Of a DNA stretch of 64,000 nucleotides, positions 23,671 through 34,252 are shown piece by piece. Source of the stretch: Bradysia coprophila (Eukaryota; Arthropoda; Insecta; Diptera; Sciaridae); NCBI RefSeq assembly GCF_014529535.1, contig NW_023503501.1:7074150-7138149 (forward strand). The letters are read 5' to 3'. Each line of letters starts with the position of its first letter. Positions within the stretch are counted from its first letter, which is position 1. The translations under genes were made by a program, and so were the position numbers. The notes under the pieces are model-generated. The model saw only the letters and a list, made by a program, of their open reading frames with translations. It ran no database searches and was not told the origin of the DNA.

Positions 23671-24773
23671 TAGGGAAAGGAAAACCGGAACGTTTTGACG
23701 AAACCGGTTTTCGGTAATACCAGACCATGTAATACCGGTATTACCGGTAATTTCGGTATTTCATATAATCTTACTTTCTTCATAAAATTTCACGATATAC
23801 CCACTAAGACTTAATTATGTGATTCAAAAAGACATAAGATCACATAAATGTTGTGATCACAACCATACTAGGCACACGAGGAGGCGCATTTTGAAGACCC
23901 AGAAGACCTCTCGAAGCAGGATCTTAGCTTTTTCATTCACCACATTAATTTGTCAAAAACTTTTTCTTGGCTGAATTCGCATTGCTGTTTTGAAGTACCG
24001 CTACCGAAAATATGCCAAGTTTAGGGTCGTGCAATGGTTCATAGATCAAAACAGAATGAGTCCACAAAAATTCATAACTTTCCTAGGTGACGAAACTATT
24101 CTTTTTCATTTATTTATGTTTATCTTGTACAAATTCACTGAAGTTACTTCATACTGGTATCTCCTGCATCTATCGGGCTCATCTAAAAAATTGGAAATTT
24201 CGAAATTGTTATCACCTGAAAATTTTGACAATGTACTTTTAGTGGATCGCCAAAATTCAGTCGATTTTAAAGCAAGGATTTTTCTCGATTTTCACTCATA
24301 TCATATGGACTGGAATTCTTTGGAATTGGAGTAGTAATTCAGAAGAGATATTTCGAAAATGACGCTGAATTTTCTGCATTGTACTACAAGTGTTTGTATT
24401 GTTTAAAATAATTTAATTTGTGCTACTCTAACTCTAACGTGGAAATCAAGGGTTTAAAGAAAAAATTCATAAGTCATTAGGAGATTTATCTCACTCCTCA
24501 GTCGTTGGAATTTAGAAGGTCAGTCAGTTTTAAGTTTTAACCCAAGCCTTTTATGTAACTGCAAAGACTAAATAAGGTTTAAGTTCCAATTTGATGCCGA
24601 TTTATTTCTTGAAATTTTACTATTTCCTTTATTTATTCCCAAAGTTTTTGATGTAAAAAACTACAATTTTCAAATAATTTTAAACTTCAGTAAAAACCGG
24701 TATTCAAAATTCTAAAACCGGTATTCGGTATCCCGGTATTACCGAAACCGTTTATACCGAAATCCCTTCCCTA
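23671..24773. mobile_element. hAT-like element with ACCGGTA-rich termini
   Basis: Begins TAGGGAAAGGAAAACCGG and ends with the complement of TAGGGAAGGGATTTCGG. It is flanked by a perfect 8-bp duplication, ATACTTAT, at 23663-23670 and 24774-24781. Both subterminal regions are packed with ACCGGT/TACCGGTA/CGGTATT motifs, whereas the interior (about 23770-24680) is not. The interior frame at 23990-24334 (114 codons) shows no transposase signature that I recognise. Length 1,103 bp, non-autonomous. Confidence 0.8.
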
Positions 24774-24781
24774 ATACTTAT

Positions 24782-25540
24782 ACTGACAGCTTTCAAAGAA
24801 ATTTACGTATTGAAGCTGCTTCGCTCTAATTTCGGCAGCTCATTTTTCATGAGAAATTGTTTAGGTTATGTTGTCTATGGATGAAATTTGACAATTCGTA
24901 TGGCCTTGGAACAGACCTACTGGCCAAGCACTTCTCCTAGCATTAACTCTAAATTAAAAAAGCGTCAGAGAAGGCCTTTGGTGATAATACCCACCGTTCG
25001 AGTCTGTTTAAATCGACTACTTCAACTCATACAGTCATTTTTACAACATACAACATTTTCAATGTTAATGCTGGGAGTAATGCTAATCTACCAATTATAA
25101 CCCAGTGAATTTGAAAAAATATAAAAAGCAAAGTATACCTTCCATATCAGATAATCAAATTGAATTTTATCTCCCTGCAGATTGTTCAACACCATCATGA
25201 ACAATAATCAAATTTAAATTTAATTTTTCAAAAATAAATGAGATAAAACACACGACCATAACCAAGTCATGATTATAACATACCGATATGCTATGTGCTA
25301 TGTGAACCGTGTGGTCATTAAGTTACGAAAGCCAGGACAAAATCAATATTTTCAATTGCAGAAGGAAGATTTCTTCCAAAAACTTGAACTATTCTGGCTA
25401 GGGCTTTCACCACTGTAATATCACTCAAAAATTTCACTTTATATTAGAATAATCGGATACTTGAATCTCGTCTCTTCGATTTATTTATAAATTCTTTTTT
25501 TTCGAATCACCCTCTGACCTGGATTATCAGCTGAAACTGA
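24782..25540. other. Gene-free stretch upstream of DHRS7 copy 1
   Basis: No gene is supported. Near 25250-25280, 'cacacgaccataaccaa' matches the point just upstream of the promoter in the other repeat units (27702 and 31362). The first unit was therefore interrupted here by unrelated sequence. From about 25430 onward the sequence parallels the 5' flank of DHRS7 copy 3 and presumably holds the promoter. Confidence 0.4.
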
Positions 25541-25664
25541 CAGTATAAGTACAGCGAACTGTATAGATTCGTTGTGTGCTCAGTGCAGTGTGCATGAAAG
25601 TAATTCACCTGTGAATTGATCAATTATTTATCTGCATGTGAGATCGTGAAGTGATACAGAAAAA

Positions 25665-26880
25665 ATGGGTTTCTTTGAACTCCTGGGATTAATCGTGTTT
25701 CTGTACTTTATCGTTAACATTTTCCTGTGGATATATTTAGACTCTGATATTGAGTTGTTCATCTGCGAAAAGATAGGCAAACCGATCGGTACGACAATTT
25801 ACACGCACTGTTGTTCAATAGAAGAATTTCTTAAAATTCATAATCAAAACAGATTCTTTACGTGGCAAAGTGGTGTGGATCACTGGTGCGTCCAGTGGAA
25901 TCGGAAAAAGCCTGGGTATTGTTTTGGCTCGTCACGGAGTTAAATTGTAAGATAATGTCGCCGATTTTGATAGAATGAACAGTTTTTAATCAAATTTCAC
26001 ATAGATGTCTGTCAGCCCGCCGTGAAGATGAGTTGGACAAAGTCAAATCGGAATGTTTAAAGGAATCATCACTGAAGCCGGACGATATTTTCGTACTGAA
26101 AATGGACATGCTACAGACCGACAAACATCAGGACTATTTCGATCAAGTCATCAAGCATTTCGGTCGAGTCGATGTATTGGTTAACAATGCAGGACGATCT
26201 CAACGCGCTCTTTGGCAGAATATTGACCTACAGGTCGATCGGGAATTGTTCGATTTGGATGTCTTTTCCGTTGTGAATCTATCCAGAATTTACATCAGGC
26301 ATGTGGAGAAGCATTCATTGGAAGGACACATTGCGGTCACGTCTAGTACGGCGGGTTTGATCGGAGTTCCGAACTCGTGCAGCTATGTTGGCGCTAAACA
26401 TGCCATTCATGTGAGTCTATCTTCATATTAAAATCAAAATTTTGATCGAATAAGATAACGAACACTTTGTTCCGCAGGGCTACTTCGACAGCTTAAAGCT
26501 TGAGATACCTGATTTCAATGTTACTCTTTTCTGTCCGGGACCCACTACAACCGATTTCCTCAAAACAGCATTCACAGATAAAACGACGGAAGTTTATGGA
26601 GGCAAAGCTGAAGCAAGTAGCAAACGAATGAGCTCGGAACGGTGCGCATTTTTAATGGCAACAAGCATTGCAAACAAATTGAACACCAGTTTTGTTGGAC
26701 CGTTTCCAGTTCCGTTTCTTGCTTATGTCAGCATGTACTGTCCCAATTTGAAATTGCTGTAAGTTTTGTTGTGTGCACATATCAATTGAATGAGATTGAA
26801 AGTCGTTGATTTACAGCATCCTGAAGTTAGCGGGTAAAGGAGCCATGTCTAAGATCAGAGATCCAGAAAAGAAGGATTAG
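25665..26880 (+). CDS. DHRS7-type short-chain dehydrogenase/reductase, copy 1
   Basis: Five exons (25665-25788, 25853-25946, 26005-26410, 26478-26758, 26817-26880) encode 322 residues, the usual DHRS7 length. Residues about 3-24 form a hydrophobic N-terminal anchor, so the enzyme is expected at the ER membrane. The Rossmann motif TGASSGIG is at about 52-59 and NNAG follows DVLV. The catalytic Ser is at about 187, with Tyr200 and Lys204 in YVGAK. The family motif LRGKVVWITG is assembled across the 64-bp first intron (GATCG|GTACGA ... AACAG|ATTCT). The enzyme should use NAD(P)H to interconvert carbonyl and hydroxyl groups on steroid, retinoid or xenobiotic substrates; the actual substrate is unknown. 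It is the most upstream of three tandem copies and lacks two codons (S-E) present in exon 3 of the others. AATAAA occurs at 26986. Confidence 0.9.
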
Positions 26881-27188
26881 TCAATAATTTGTGTTCAGAT
26901 CGAGATTCTTACAAATATCAGCAAGTGAGAAAAGTAATTTGAAAAATTGTGATTTCCTTTTTGTAATCAAGGTTGCAACAAATGGAATAAATTTAAGTTA
27001 CTTTGTACGGGAAGGTCTTTTCATTGATGCCTCGCACAGATTCAGAGTAGAGGCGATTTTTATGTAAAACAAGAATATTCATATCATAGCATGCATGGTT
27101 GGGCAGTGATCGTTGTAAGTGTTCGTTACTTGGCGACAAAATATCGCTTGCCGTTCAGAGGCAAAGCTCTTTCTTAAACTACATTAAG

Positions 27189-27310
27189 CACAGTATAATG
27201 TTGTTCATCGTTGTGACAATATTGTTTTTTTTTTAACCTTTAACCTTTAACCTTCCGCTACCATTCATCGGAAACGGTTTAATGTTTTAGAAAAACACTG
27301 CAGCGGGTGA
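27189..27310 (+). pseudogene. Decayed CYP4 cassette-B exons, remnant 1
   Basis: 'cacagtataatgttgttca' (27189 on) matches the start of cassette B at 17959. The frame hits TAA after 12 codons, and the rest of exon 1 is deleted. Exon 2 follows (reading LPLPFIGNGLMF, then a TAG stop, then KNTAAG) with its GGTGAGC donor. Immediately after, 27318-27371 matches intron sequence at about 20120-20175. The third exon and the minisatellite element are therefore absent from this copy. It cannot encode a P450. Confidence 0.8.
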
Positions 27311-27522
27311 GCGTAATGAGAGTCATTTGATCATCATTTCTACACCGATCGTTTTTAAGTCCATCGATGCAGTTTAGGGAGTCAAATCAAGCTCTATTGC
27401 CTGGTTTACTTTACTCAGCCATGAAATTTGCCGGGAAAAAAATAGTTTCTTCAATGACGATCAAGTCTGCATTCATACGCAAACAAAAGTTTTCTCTGCG
27501 ACTATACATCAATAATCTATAC

Positions 27523-27600
27523 ATCCTAATGGTTAGGTGTTGACCTTTAAGCATTTGGCTTTGGTGGAGACGGTTCAAACTTTAGTCAAGGGAAGATCTT
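27523..27600 (+). repeat. tRNA-like (SINE-like) sequence, copy 2
   Basis: Same sequence as at 23084: 'atcctaatggttaggtgttg' in the box-A position and GGTTCAAAC (about 27572) in the box-B position. It travels inside the DHRS7 repeat unit. Confidence 0.5.
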
Positions 27601-27768
27601 TTTGAACATGGTACCAAACGAGTGATTAAAAGTAAAGCTCGAGTGATGAAGAACCACTTCATTACCCACCCAAAACAGGCATGAAAGCATGAAAAGGTTC
27701 ACACGACCATAACCAAAGTTTATTAAAGCGAGGATTTCACTTTATATTCGACTAAATCGGGGCTCCCC

Positions 27769-29286
27769 TACAAAATCCGGAGAACTAAAATCCGGAATTA
27801 CAAAATCCAGACAAAAAAATCCGGAGGCTTCAAAATCCGGAAGCCTCAGAATCCGGAAACCTCAAAATCTAGATGCTTCAAAATACCGAATTACAAAATC
27901 CAGGTTAAATTTGGTGCAAAAGCACATGTGCCTGCACCGACTCGGTACAACAATCAGGATGGAAGGAAAAAGCTGTATCTAGAAGGTACAACTCTTTTCT
28001 TTATAGAAATAGAATAAGTCCATAAAGTTGTGACAATTATAACAGTTGTAATGGTTGTACCTAATTCATCATAAAAAATCTGTACTAAGCTAACTTCAGA
28101 CACATCAAAAACACCCGGACAAAGTGTCATTGAACCTTCAAGGGGGGATTCTCCCCCTTGACCCCCTCAGCGGGGGCTGCCGCCCCTCGACCCCGCTTTT
28201 TTATTTTTCTATTTATTTCAAGGCCTGCGGCGCTGATTTCATCCATTAACTACTAAACCAAACCTAGCAATTAAAAAATATATTTCAAGAATAACCAGAA
28301 GCAACTTTTTATATTTTCCCACTTGAAATTACAATATTCAATTGTCAATGCAACTGTGTCAATTACAGTTGGTAGCGTCCATATTTTATGCCTTTTCTGT
28401 ATTTATTTTGCTTATCCCTTCTGTCAACTCTTGACAGCATTTCACGTTTTAGTACGTTTTCTTTTCCTGCAGCGAAAACCATATCTCAGCAAAAAAAAAA
28501 TCTATAATTTTTATCAAACAAATATCTAGAAATGACGGGTCCTACTCAGGTGGATGAGGATTTACAGTTTTGGACGCCATTTTTTAGAACTTTTTCGCAA
28601 AACTTCCGAGGTCGAAATAGCTCTCTCTTTGCTCAACAGTTATACTATCAGATCTCTACGTGAAGATGGAAGAGTGACAGTTCTGTAGAAGATTGTTGAA
28701 TGGTATCCGTAAGCCTAGAGTATACACCGAATTAAATCCCTGTGTACATTGACAAATGTGATTCTAAAAAATTGCAATAATTGCAACAATAGGAACAAGG
28801 TCGTTGAAAATGTCAATCGTCATCCACAGAGAAACAACACAACCTCGCATTTACGTTTTAATGAATGAATGTTGCTGTGGTTATGTTTGCGTCTGTGGAT
28901 GCTCTCGTTCGTTTTCGTCTTTTTAAAACTCTTTTTTTACTATACTATAGGATGGAACAAATCTATGGAAAGTGTGTATTATTTACCTCCGACGACTTTT
29001 GAATTTTCACTGCCACTGTGCCAATTATGTGACACTGTAGTTTCAATACTATCACTAATAGCAGTTTTCAGAATTTTGCAAAGTTCCAACATCTTCGCTA
29101 AGCTAACATCTTCGTCAAAGTTATCCGGAAAAAATCCGGACGAAATCCGTAAAGTTTAACATCGATCAGGATTTTGAAGCTTCCTGATTTTGAAGTTTCC
29201 AGATTATGAGGCTTCCGGATTTTGAGGCTTCCGGATTTTTTTGTCTGGATTTTGTAATTCCGGATTTTAACTCTCCGGATTTTGTA
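27769..29286. mobile_element. 1.5-kb transposon with AAATCCGG-array termini, inserted in DHRS7 copy 2
   Basis: Starts TACAAAATCCGGAGAACT and ends with the complement of TACAAAATCCGGAGAGTT. The inverted termini extend about 90-100 bp and are built from tandem ~14-bp blocks containing AAATCCGG or AAATCCAG. The interior has small frames (28323-28529, 28869-29159) but no recognised transposase. Compared with copy 3, the flanks jump from 'gactaaatcgg' (copy 3 near 31410-31420) to 'atatgtttagactgcga' (31818 on), so about 400 bp including the promoter and exon-1 start are missing. No target duplication is seen, consistent with insertion plus deletion. Confidence 0.75.
28138..28198. repeat. GC-rich hairpin island
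   Basis: Inside the transposon, GGGGGATTCTCCCCC forms a short perfect hairpin. It is followed by AGCGGGG...CCCCGCT, a second stem enclosing GGCTGCCGCCCC. The composition is strikingly G/C-rich against an AT-rich background. No coding frame is implied. It could be a structural or regulatory part of the element. Confidence 0.55.
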
Positions 29287-30449
29287 CGATTACCGATATG
29301 TTTAGACTGCGATATTGAATTGTTCATCTGCGGAAAAATAGGCAAACCGATCGGTATGACAATTTACACGCACTGGTGCTCAATAGAAGAATTTCTTAAA
29401 ATCGATATTTCATAATCAAAACAGATTCTCTACGTGGCAAAGTGGTGTGGATCACTGGTGCATCCAGTGGAATCGGAAAAAGCCTGGGTATTGTTTTGGC
29501 TCGTCACGGAGTTAAATTGTAAGATAATGTCGCCGATTTTGATAGTTTTCAATCAAATTTCCTGTAGATGTCTGTCAGCCCGCCGTGAAGATGAATTGGA
29601 CAAAGTCAAATCGGAATGTTTAAAAAAATCAGAATCATCACTGAAGCCGGAAGATATTTTCGTACTGAAAATGGACATGCTACAGACCGACAAACATCAG
29701 GACTATTTCGATCAAGTCATCAAGCATTTCGGTCGAGTCGATGTGTTGGTTAACAATGCAGGACGATCTCAACGCGCTCTTTGGCAGAATATTGACCTAC
29801 AGGTCGATCGGGAATTGTTCGATTTAGATGTCTTTTCCGTTGTGAATCTATCCAGAATTTACATCAGGCATGTGGAGAAGCATTCATTGGAAGGACACAT
29901 TGCGGTTACGTCTAGTACGGCGGGTTTGATCGGAGTTCCGAACTCGTGCAGCTATGTTGGCGCTAAACATGCCATTCATGTGAGTCTATCTTCATATTAA
30001 AATCAAAATTTTGATCGAATAAGATAACGAACACTTTGTTCCGCAGGGCTACTTCGACAGCTTAAAGCTTGAGATACCTGATTTCAATGTTACTCTTTTC
30101 TGTCCGGGACCCACTACAACCGATTTCCTCAAAACAGCATTCACAGATAAAACAACAGAAGTTTATGGTGGCAAAGCTGAAGCAAGTAGCAAACGAATGA
30201 GCTCGGAACGGTGCGCATTTTTGATGGCAACAAGCATTGCAAACAAATTGCACACCAGTTTTGTTGGACCGTTTCCAGTTCCGTTTCTTGCTTATGTCAG
30301 CATGTACTGTCCCAATTTGAAATTGCTGTAAGTTTTGTTGTGTGCACATATCAATTGAATGAGATTGAAAGTCGTTGATTTACAGCATTCTGAAGTTAGC
30401 GGGTAAAGGAGCCATGTCTAAGATCAGAGATCCAGAAAAGAAGGATTAG
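29206..30449 (+). CDS. DHRS7-type SDR copy 2 with transposon-derived start
   Basis: Exons 2-5 (29425-29518, 29568-29979, 30047-30327, 30386-30449) are intact, with TGASSGIG, NNAG, YVGAK and the normal stop. The native exon-1 start, membrane anchor and promoter are replaced by a transposon end. An ATG at 29206, inside the transposon's right terminal repeat, opens a frame (MRLPDFEASGFF...) that runs without a stop into the residual exon 1 (CLDCDIELFICGKIGKPI) and reaches the donor at 29353 in the correct phase. The 332-residue chimera would lack the N-terminal anchor, so it would be soluble or mislocalised if made. Without a promoter it may equally be a silent pseudogene. The coding exons are almost identical to copies 1 and 3. 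Confidence 0.65.
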
Positions 30450-30759
30450 TCAATAATTTGTGTTCAGATCGAGATTCCTACAAATATCAGCAAGTGAGAA
30501 AAGTAATTTGAAAAATTGTGATTTCCTTTTTGTAATCAAGGTTGCAACAAATGGAATAAATTTAAGTTACTTTGTACGGGAAGGTCTTTTCATTGATGCC
30601 TCGCACAGATTCAGAGTAGAGGCGATTTTTATGTAAAACAAGAATATTCATATCATAGCATGCATGGTTGGGCGGGGAGTGATCGTTGTAAATGTTCGTT
30701 ACTTGGCGACAAAATATCGCTTGCCGTTCAGAGGCGAAGCTCTTTCTTAAACTACATTA

Positions 30760-30970
30760 AGCACAGTATCGTTGTGACAATATTGCTGATCTTTTTCGCA
30801 TGTTACATCTACTTTCGGAAATGTTATCTTGGGCTAAAAATGCCTGGCCCGTATGGCAAACATTATTTTTGTATCTTAATTTGTTTTTTTTTTTATTTTT
30901 AACCTTTAACCTTCCGCTACCATTCATCGGAAACGGTTTAATGTTTTAGAAAAACACTGCAGCGGGTGAG
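30760..30970 (+). pseudogene. Decayed CYP4 cassette-B exons, remnant 2
   Basis: It retains more of exon 1 than remnant 1 (reading IVVTILLIFFACYIYFRKCYL, then KMPGP), but a ~10-bp deletion removes the ATG. The exon-2 part has the same TAG stop (LPLPFIGNGLMF*). The flanking intron fragment homologous to about 20120-20175 follows. It sits downstream of DHRS7 copy 2 in the same position as remnant 1 downstream of copy 1. Confidence 0.8.
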
Positions 30971-31182
30971 CGTAATGAGAGTCATTTGATCATCATTTCT
31001 ACACCGATCGTTTTTAAGTCCATCGATGCAGTTTAGGGAGTCAAATCAAGCTCTATTGCCTGGTTTACTTTACTCAGCCATGAAATTTGCCGGGAAAAAA
31101 ATAGTTTCTTCAATGACGATCAAGTCTGCATTCATACGCAAACAAAAGTTTTCTCTGCGACTATACATCAATAATCTATATA

Positions 31183-31258
31183 CATCCTAATGGTTAGGTG
31201 TTGACCTTTAAGCATTTGGCTTTGGTGGAGACGGTTCAAACTTTAGTCAAGGGAAGAT
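31183..31258 (+). repeat. tRNA-like (SINE-like) sequence, copy 3
   Basis: Nearly identical to the copy at 27523, with box-A-like 'cctaatggttaggtg' and box-B-like GGTTCAAAC about 50 bp apart. Part of the DHRS7 repeat unit. Confidence 0.5.
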
Positions 31259-31593
31259 CTTTCTGAACATGGTACCAAACGAGTGATTAAAAGTAAAGCT
31301 CGTGTGATGAAGAACCACTTCATTACCCACCCAAAACAGGCATGAAAGCATGAAAAGGTTCACACGACCATAACCAAAGTTTATTAAAGCGAGGATTTCA
31401 CTTTATATTCGACTAAATCGGATACTGAAATCTCGTCATTCCGATTTATTTATAAATTCTTTTTTTTTCGAATCACCCTCTGTTCTGGATTATCAGCTGA
31501 AACTGACACTAAAAGTACAGCCAGGGTATTGGTAACAGCGCACTATATAGATTCGTTGTGTGTTCAGTGCAGTGTGCATGAAAGTAATTCACC

Positions 31594-31697
31594 TGTAAAC
31601 CATATAGACAGATATGACGCACTGTGCCGCACATTTGTGCTTGTCAAATGAATTCAGGAACAAAACTTGAACAGTGCGACATCTGGTTGAGAGGGAA
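31594..31697. repeat. ~105-bp insertion in the 5' leader of DHRS7 copy 3
   Basis: Copy 1 reads 'cacctgtgaattgatcaa' continuously (25607-25624). Copy 3 has about 105 extra bases between 'cacctgta' and 'ggaattgatccatta'. The inserted part contains 'cgcactgtgccgcac' and 'aacagtgcgac', suggesting a small palindromic element. Confidence 0.5.
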
Positions 31698-31751
31698 TTG
31701 ATCCATTATTTATCTGCACTGCATGTGAGATCGTGAGTGATACAGAAAAAA

Positions 31752-32971
31752 ATGGGTTTCTTTGAACTCCTGGGATTAATCGTGTTTCTGTACTTTATTG
31801 TTAACATTTTCCTGTGGATATGTTTAGACTGCGATATTGAGTTGTTCATCTGCGGAAAAATAGGCAAACCGATCGGTATGACAATTTACACGCACTGGTG
31901 CTCGATAGAAGAATTTCTTAAAATCGATATTTCATAATCAAAACAGATTCTCTACGTGGCAAAGTGGTGTGGATCACTGGTGCATCCAGTGGAATCGGAA
32001 AAAGCCTGGGTATTGTTTTGGCTCGTCACGGAGTTAAATTGTAAGATAATGTCGCCGATTTTGATAGTTTTCAATCAAATTTCCTGTAGATGTCTGTCAG
32101 CCCGCCGTGAAGATGAATTGGACAAAGTCAAATCGGAATGTTTAAAAGAATCAGAATCATCACTGAAGCCGGACGATATTTTCGTACTGAAAATGGACAT
32201 GCTACAGACCGACAAACATCAGGACTATTTCGATCAAGTCATCAAGCATTTCGGTCGAGTCGATGTGTTGGTTAACAATGCAGGACGATCTCAACGCGCT
32301 CTTTGGCAGAATATTGACCTACAGGTCGATCGGGAATTGTTCGATTTGGATGTCTTTTCCGTTGTGAATCTATCCAGAATTTACATCAGGCATGTGGAGA
32401 AGCATTCATTGGAAGGACACATTGCGGTTACGTCTAGTACGGCGGGTTTGATCGGAGTTCCCAACTCGTGCAGCTATGTTGGCGCTAAACATGCCATTCA
32501 TGTGAGTCTATCTTCATATTAAAATCAAATTTTTGATCGAATAAGATAACGAACACTTTGTTCTGCAGGGCTACTTCGACAGCTTAAAGCTTGAGATACC
32601 TGATTTCAATGTTACTCTTTTCTGTCCAGGACCCACAACAACCGATTTCCTCAAAACAGCATTCACAGATAAAACAACAGAAGTTTATGGAGGCAAAGCT
32701 GAAGCAAGTAGCAAACGAATGAGCTCGGAACGGTGCGCATTTTTAATGGCAACAAGCATTGCAAACAAATTGAACACCAGTTTTGTTGGACCGTTTCCAG
32801 TTCCGTTTCTTGCTTATGTCAGCATGTACTGTCCCAATTTGAAATTGCTGTAAGTTTTGTTGTGTGCACATATCAATTGAATGAGATTGAAAGTCGTTGA
32901 TTTACAGCATCCTGAAGTTAGCGGGTAATGGAGCCATGTCTAAGATCAGAGATCCAGAACAGAAGGTCTAG
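31752..32971 (+). CDS. DHRS7-type short-chain dehydrogenase/reductase, copy 3
   Basis: Five exons (31752-31875, 31947-32040, 32090-32501, 32569-32849, 32908-32971) encode 324 residues. The start at 31752 aligns exactly with copy 1. The hydrophobic anchor (about residues 3-24), TGASSGIG (about 52-59), NNAG and the Ser/Tyr/Lys triad (Tyr about 202 in YVGAK) are all present. Differences from copy 1 include Y24C and S27C near the anchor, two extra codons in exon 3, and a changed C-terminus: AGN for AGK, and the last residues EQKV instead of EKKD. The leader carries a ~105-bp insertion. A TATATAG (31544) lies upstream of TCAGT (31564), but the spacing is short for a canonical core promoter. The duplicated unit ends around 33275. 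Confidence 0.9.
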
Positions 32972-33899
32972 TCAATAATTTGTGTTCAGATCGAGATTCC
33001 TACAAATATCAGCAAGTGAGAAAAGTAATTTGAAAAATTGTGATTTCCTTTTTGTAATCAAGGTATGGAATAAATTTAAGTTACTTTGTACGGGAAGGTC
33101 TTTTCATTGATGCCTCGCACAGATTCAGAGTAGAGACGATTTTTATGTAAAACAAGAAATTCATATCATAGCATGCATGGTTGGGCACTGGGCAGTGATC
33201 GTTGTAAATGTTCGTTACTTGGCGACAAAATATCGCTTGCCGTTCAGAGGCGAAGCTCTTTCTTAAACTACATTAACATTTTGTTGTCAAATCTTGACCT
33301 TAAGAAATGAGAATTGTCGATTGAAGCACATGTTTCCTATAATTGAGTTTCAAGGGGGAGTATCCATCATAGTAGTTTTATTGTTGTTATAAATATCCCT
33401 ACATTGACATACGCAATTATAATTCTAAAATATGACTTCAAATGTGAACATTTTACCATATGGTGGACGATACGTCTCATTCATATGAACATTTCAGTGG
33501 ACAAAGATTAGTTCAACCTGTCTTTCGAAAACAGCCCACTATCCTACCTAGTGAATGCAATTACCGTCGCATATTTAAAAACCGGTAAACAGTATTACCG
33601 AAATTTTTGAGTAAATTTACCGGTAAATAACCGGTAATCTATATTGCATAGACATCGGTTAATTAACTTTAATTTTATGACAAAAAATTGTTTAAAAAAA
33701 TCTTTGTCTTAAGCTTAGTGTAGTGAGCTTCCTGACAAACGTACGTTGAATTTGAAAATAAAAAAATAGTTTATTAAATACACCTCAAGTTTTTTCACTC
33801 CAATTTTACGATGAAGATTTTCCTTAAATCGAAAAGTTAGGGACTGAATTTCCGAGTTTCTTCACGTACTCTCATGATACACCAAAATTTTCATACAAA

Positions 33900-34252
33900 A
33901 TCAACGCACTTCAAGCAAAAGTACTTCGCATGACAGCTGCCAAATAGAGTACTATTTTATATGAAAAATGTTTCCAGTTTTTTTTACATTTGCAACGCAC
34001 TTCAAGCATGAGTGGTACTCTAAATAGGGTACTGAAACTGGACAGTGTATCGAACAAATTTTGGCACTGTAAAAAAATTCGCACAATTTTCTCATACAAG
34101 ATAGTTCTCTATTTGACAGCTGCCTTTAATAGCACTTTTGCTTGAAGAGCGTTGACAGTGCCAAAATTTGTTTGATACACTGTCCCGTTTCAGTACTCTA
34201 TTTAGAGTACCACTCATGCAATGCTTGAAGTGCGTTGACAAAATACAAGTGA
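33900..34252. repeat. Imperfect inverted repeat
   Basis: 'tcaacgcacttcaagca' near 33900 and 33992 is answered by 'tgcttgaagtgcgttgaca' near 34222. 'gagtggtactctaaatagg' is answered by 'tatttagagtaccactcat', and 'cagtgtatcgaacaaatttt' by 'aaaatttgtttgatacactg'. A nested fold-back element with no coding content. Confidence 0.65.

Noticed and set aside
23990-24334. 114-codon frame inside the 23671 hAT-like element as a transposase remnant
   Set aside because: It lacks any recognisable hAT catalytic or dimerisation motif, and is too short to call.
28869-29159. 96-codon frame inside the AAATCCGG transposon as a transposase fragment
   Set aside because: No DDE/RNase-H-like or zinc-finger pattern; treated as non-coding filler of a non-autonomous element.
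31737-31751. Upstream start extending DHRS7 copy 3 by five codons
   Set aside because: It would need a GTG start; the ATG at 31752 aligns exactly with copy 1 and directly precedes the membrane anchor.
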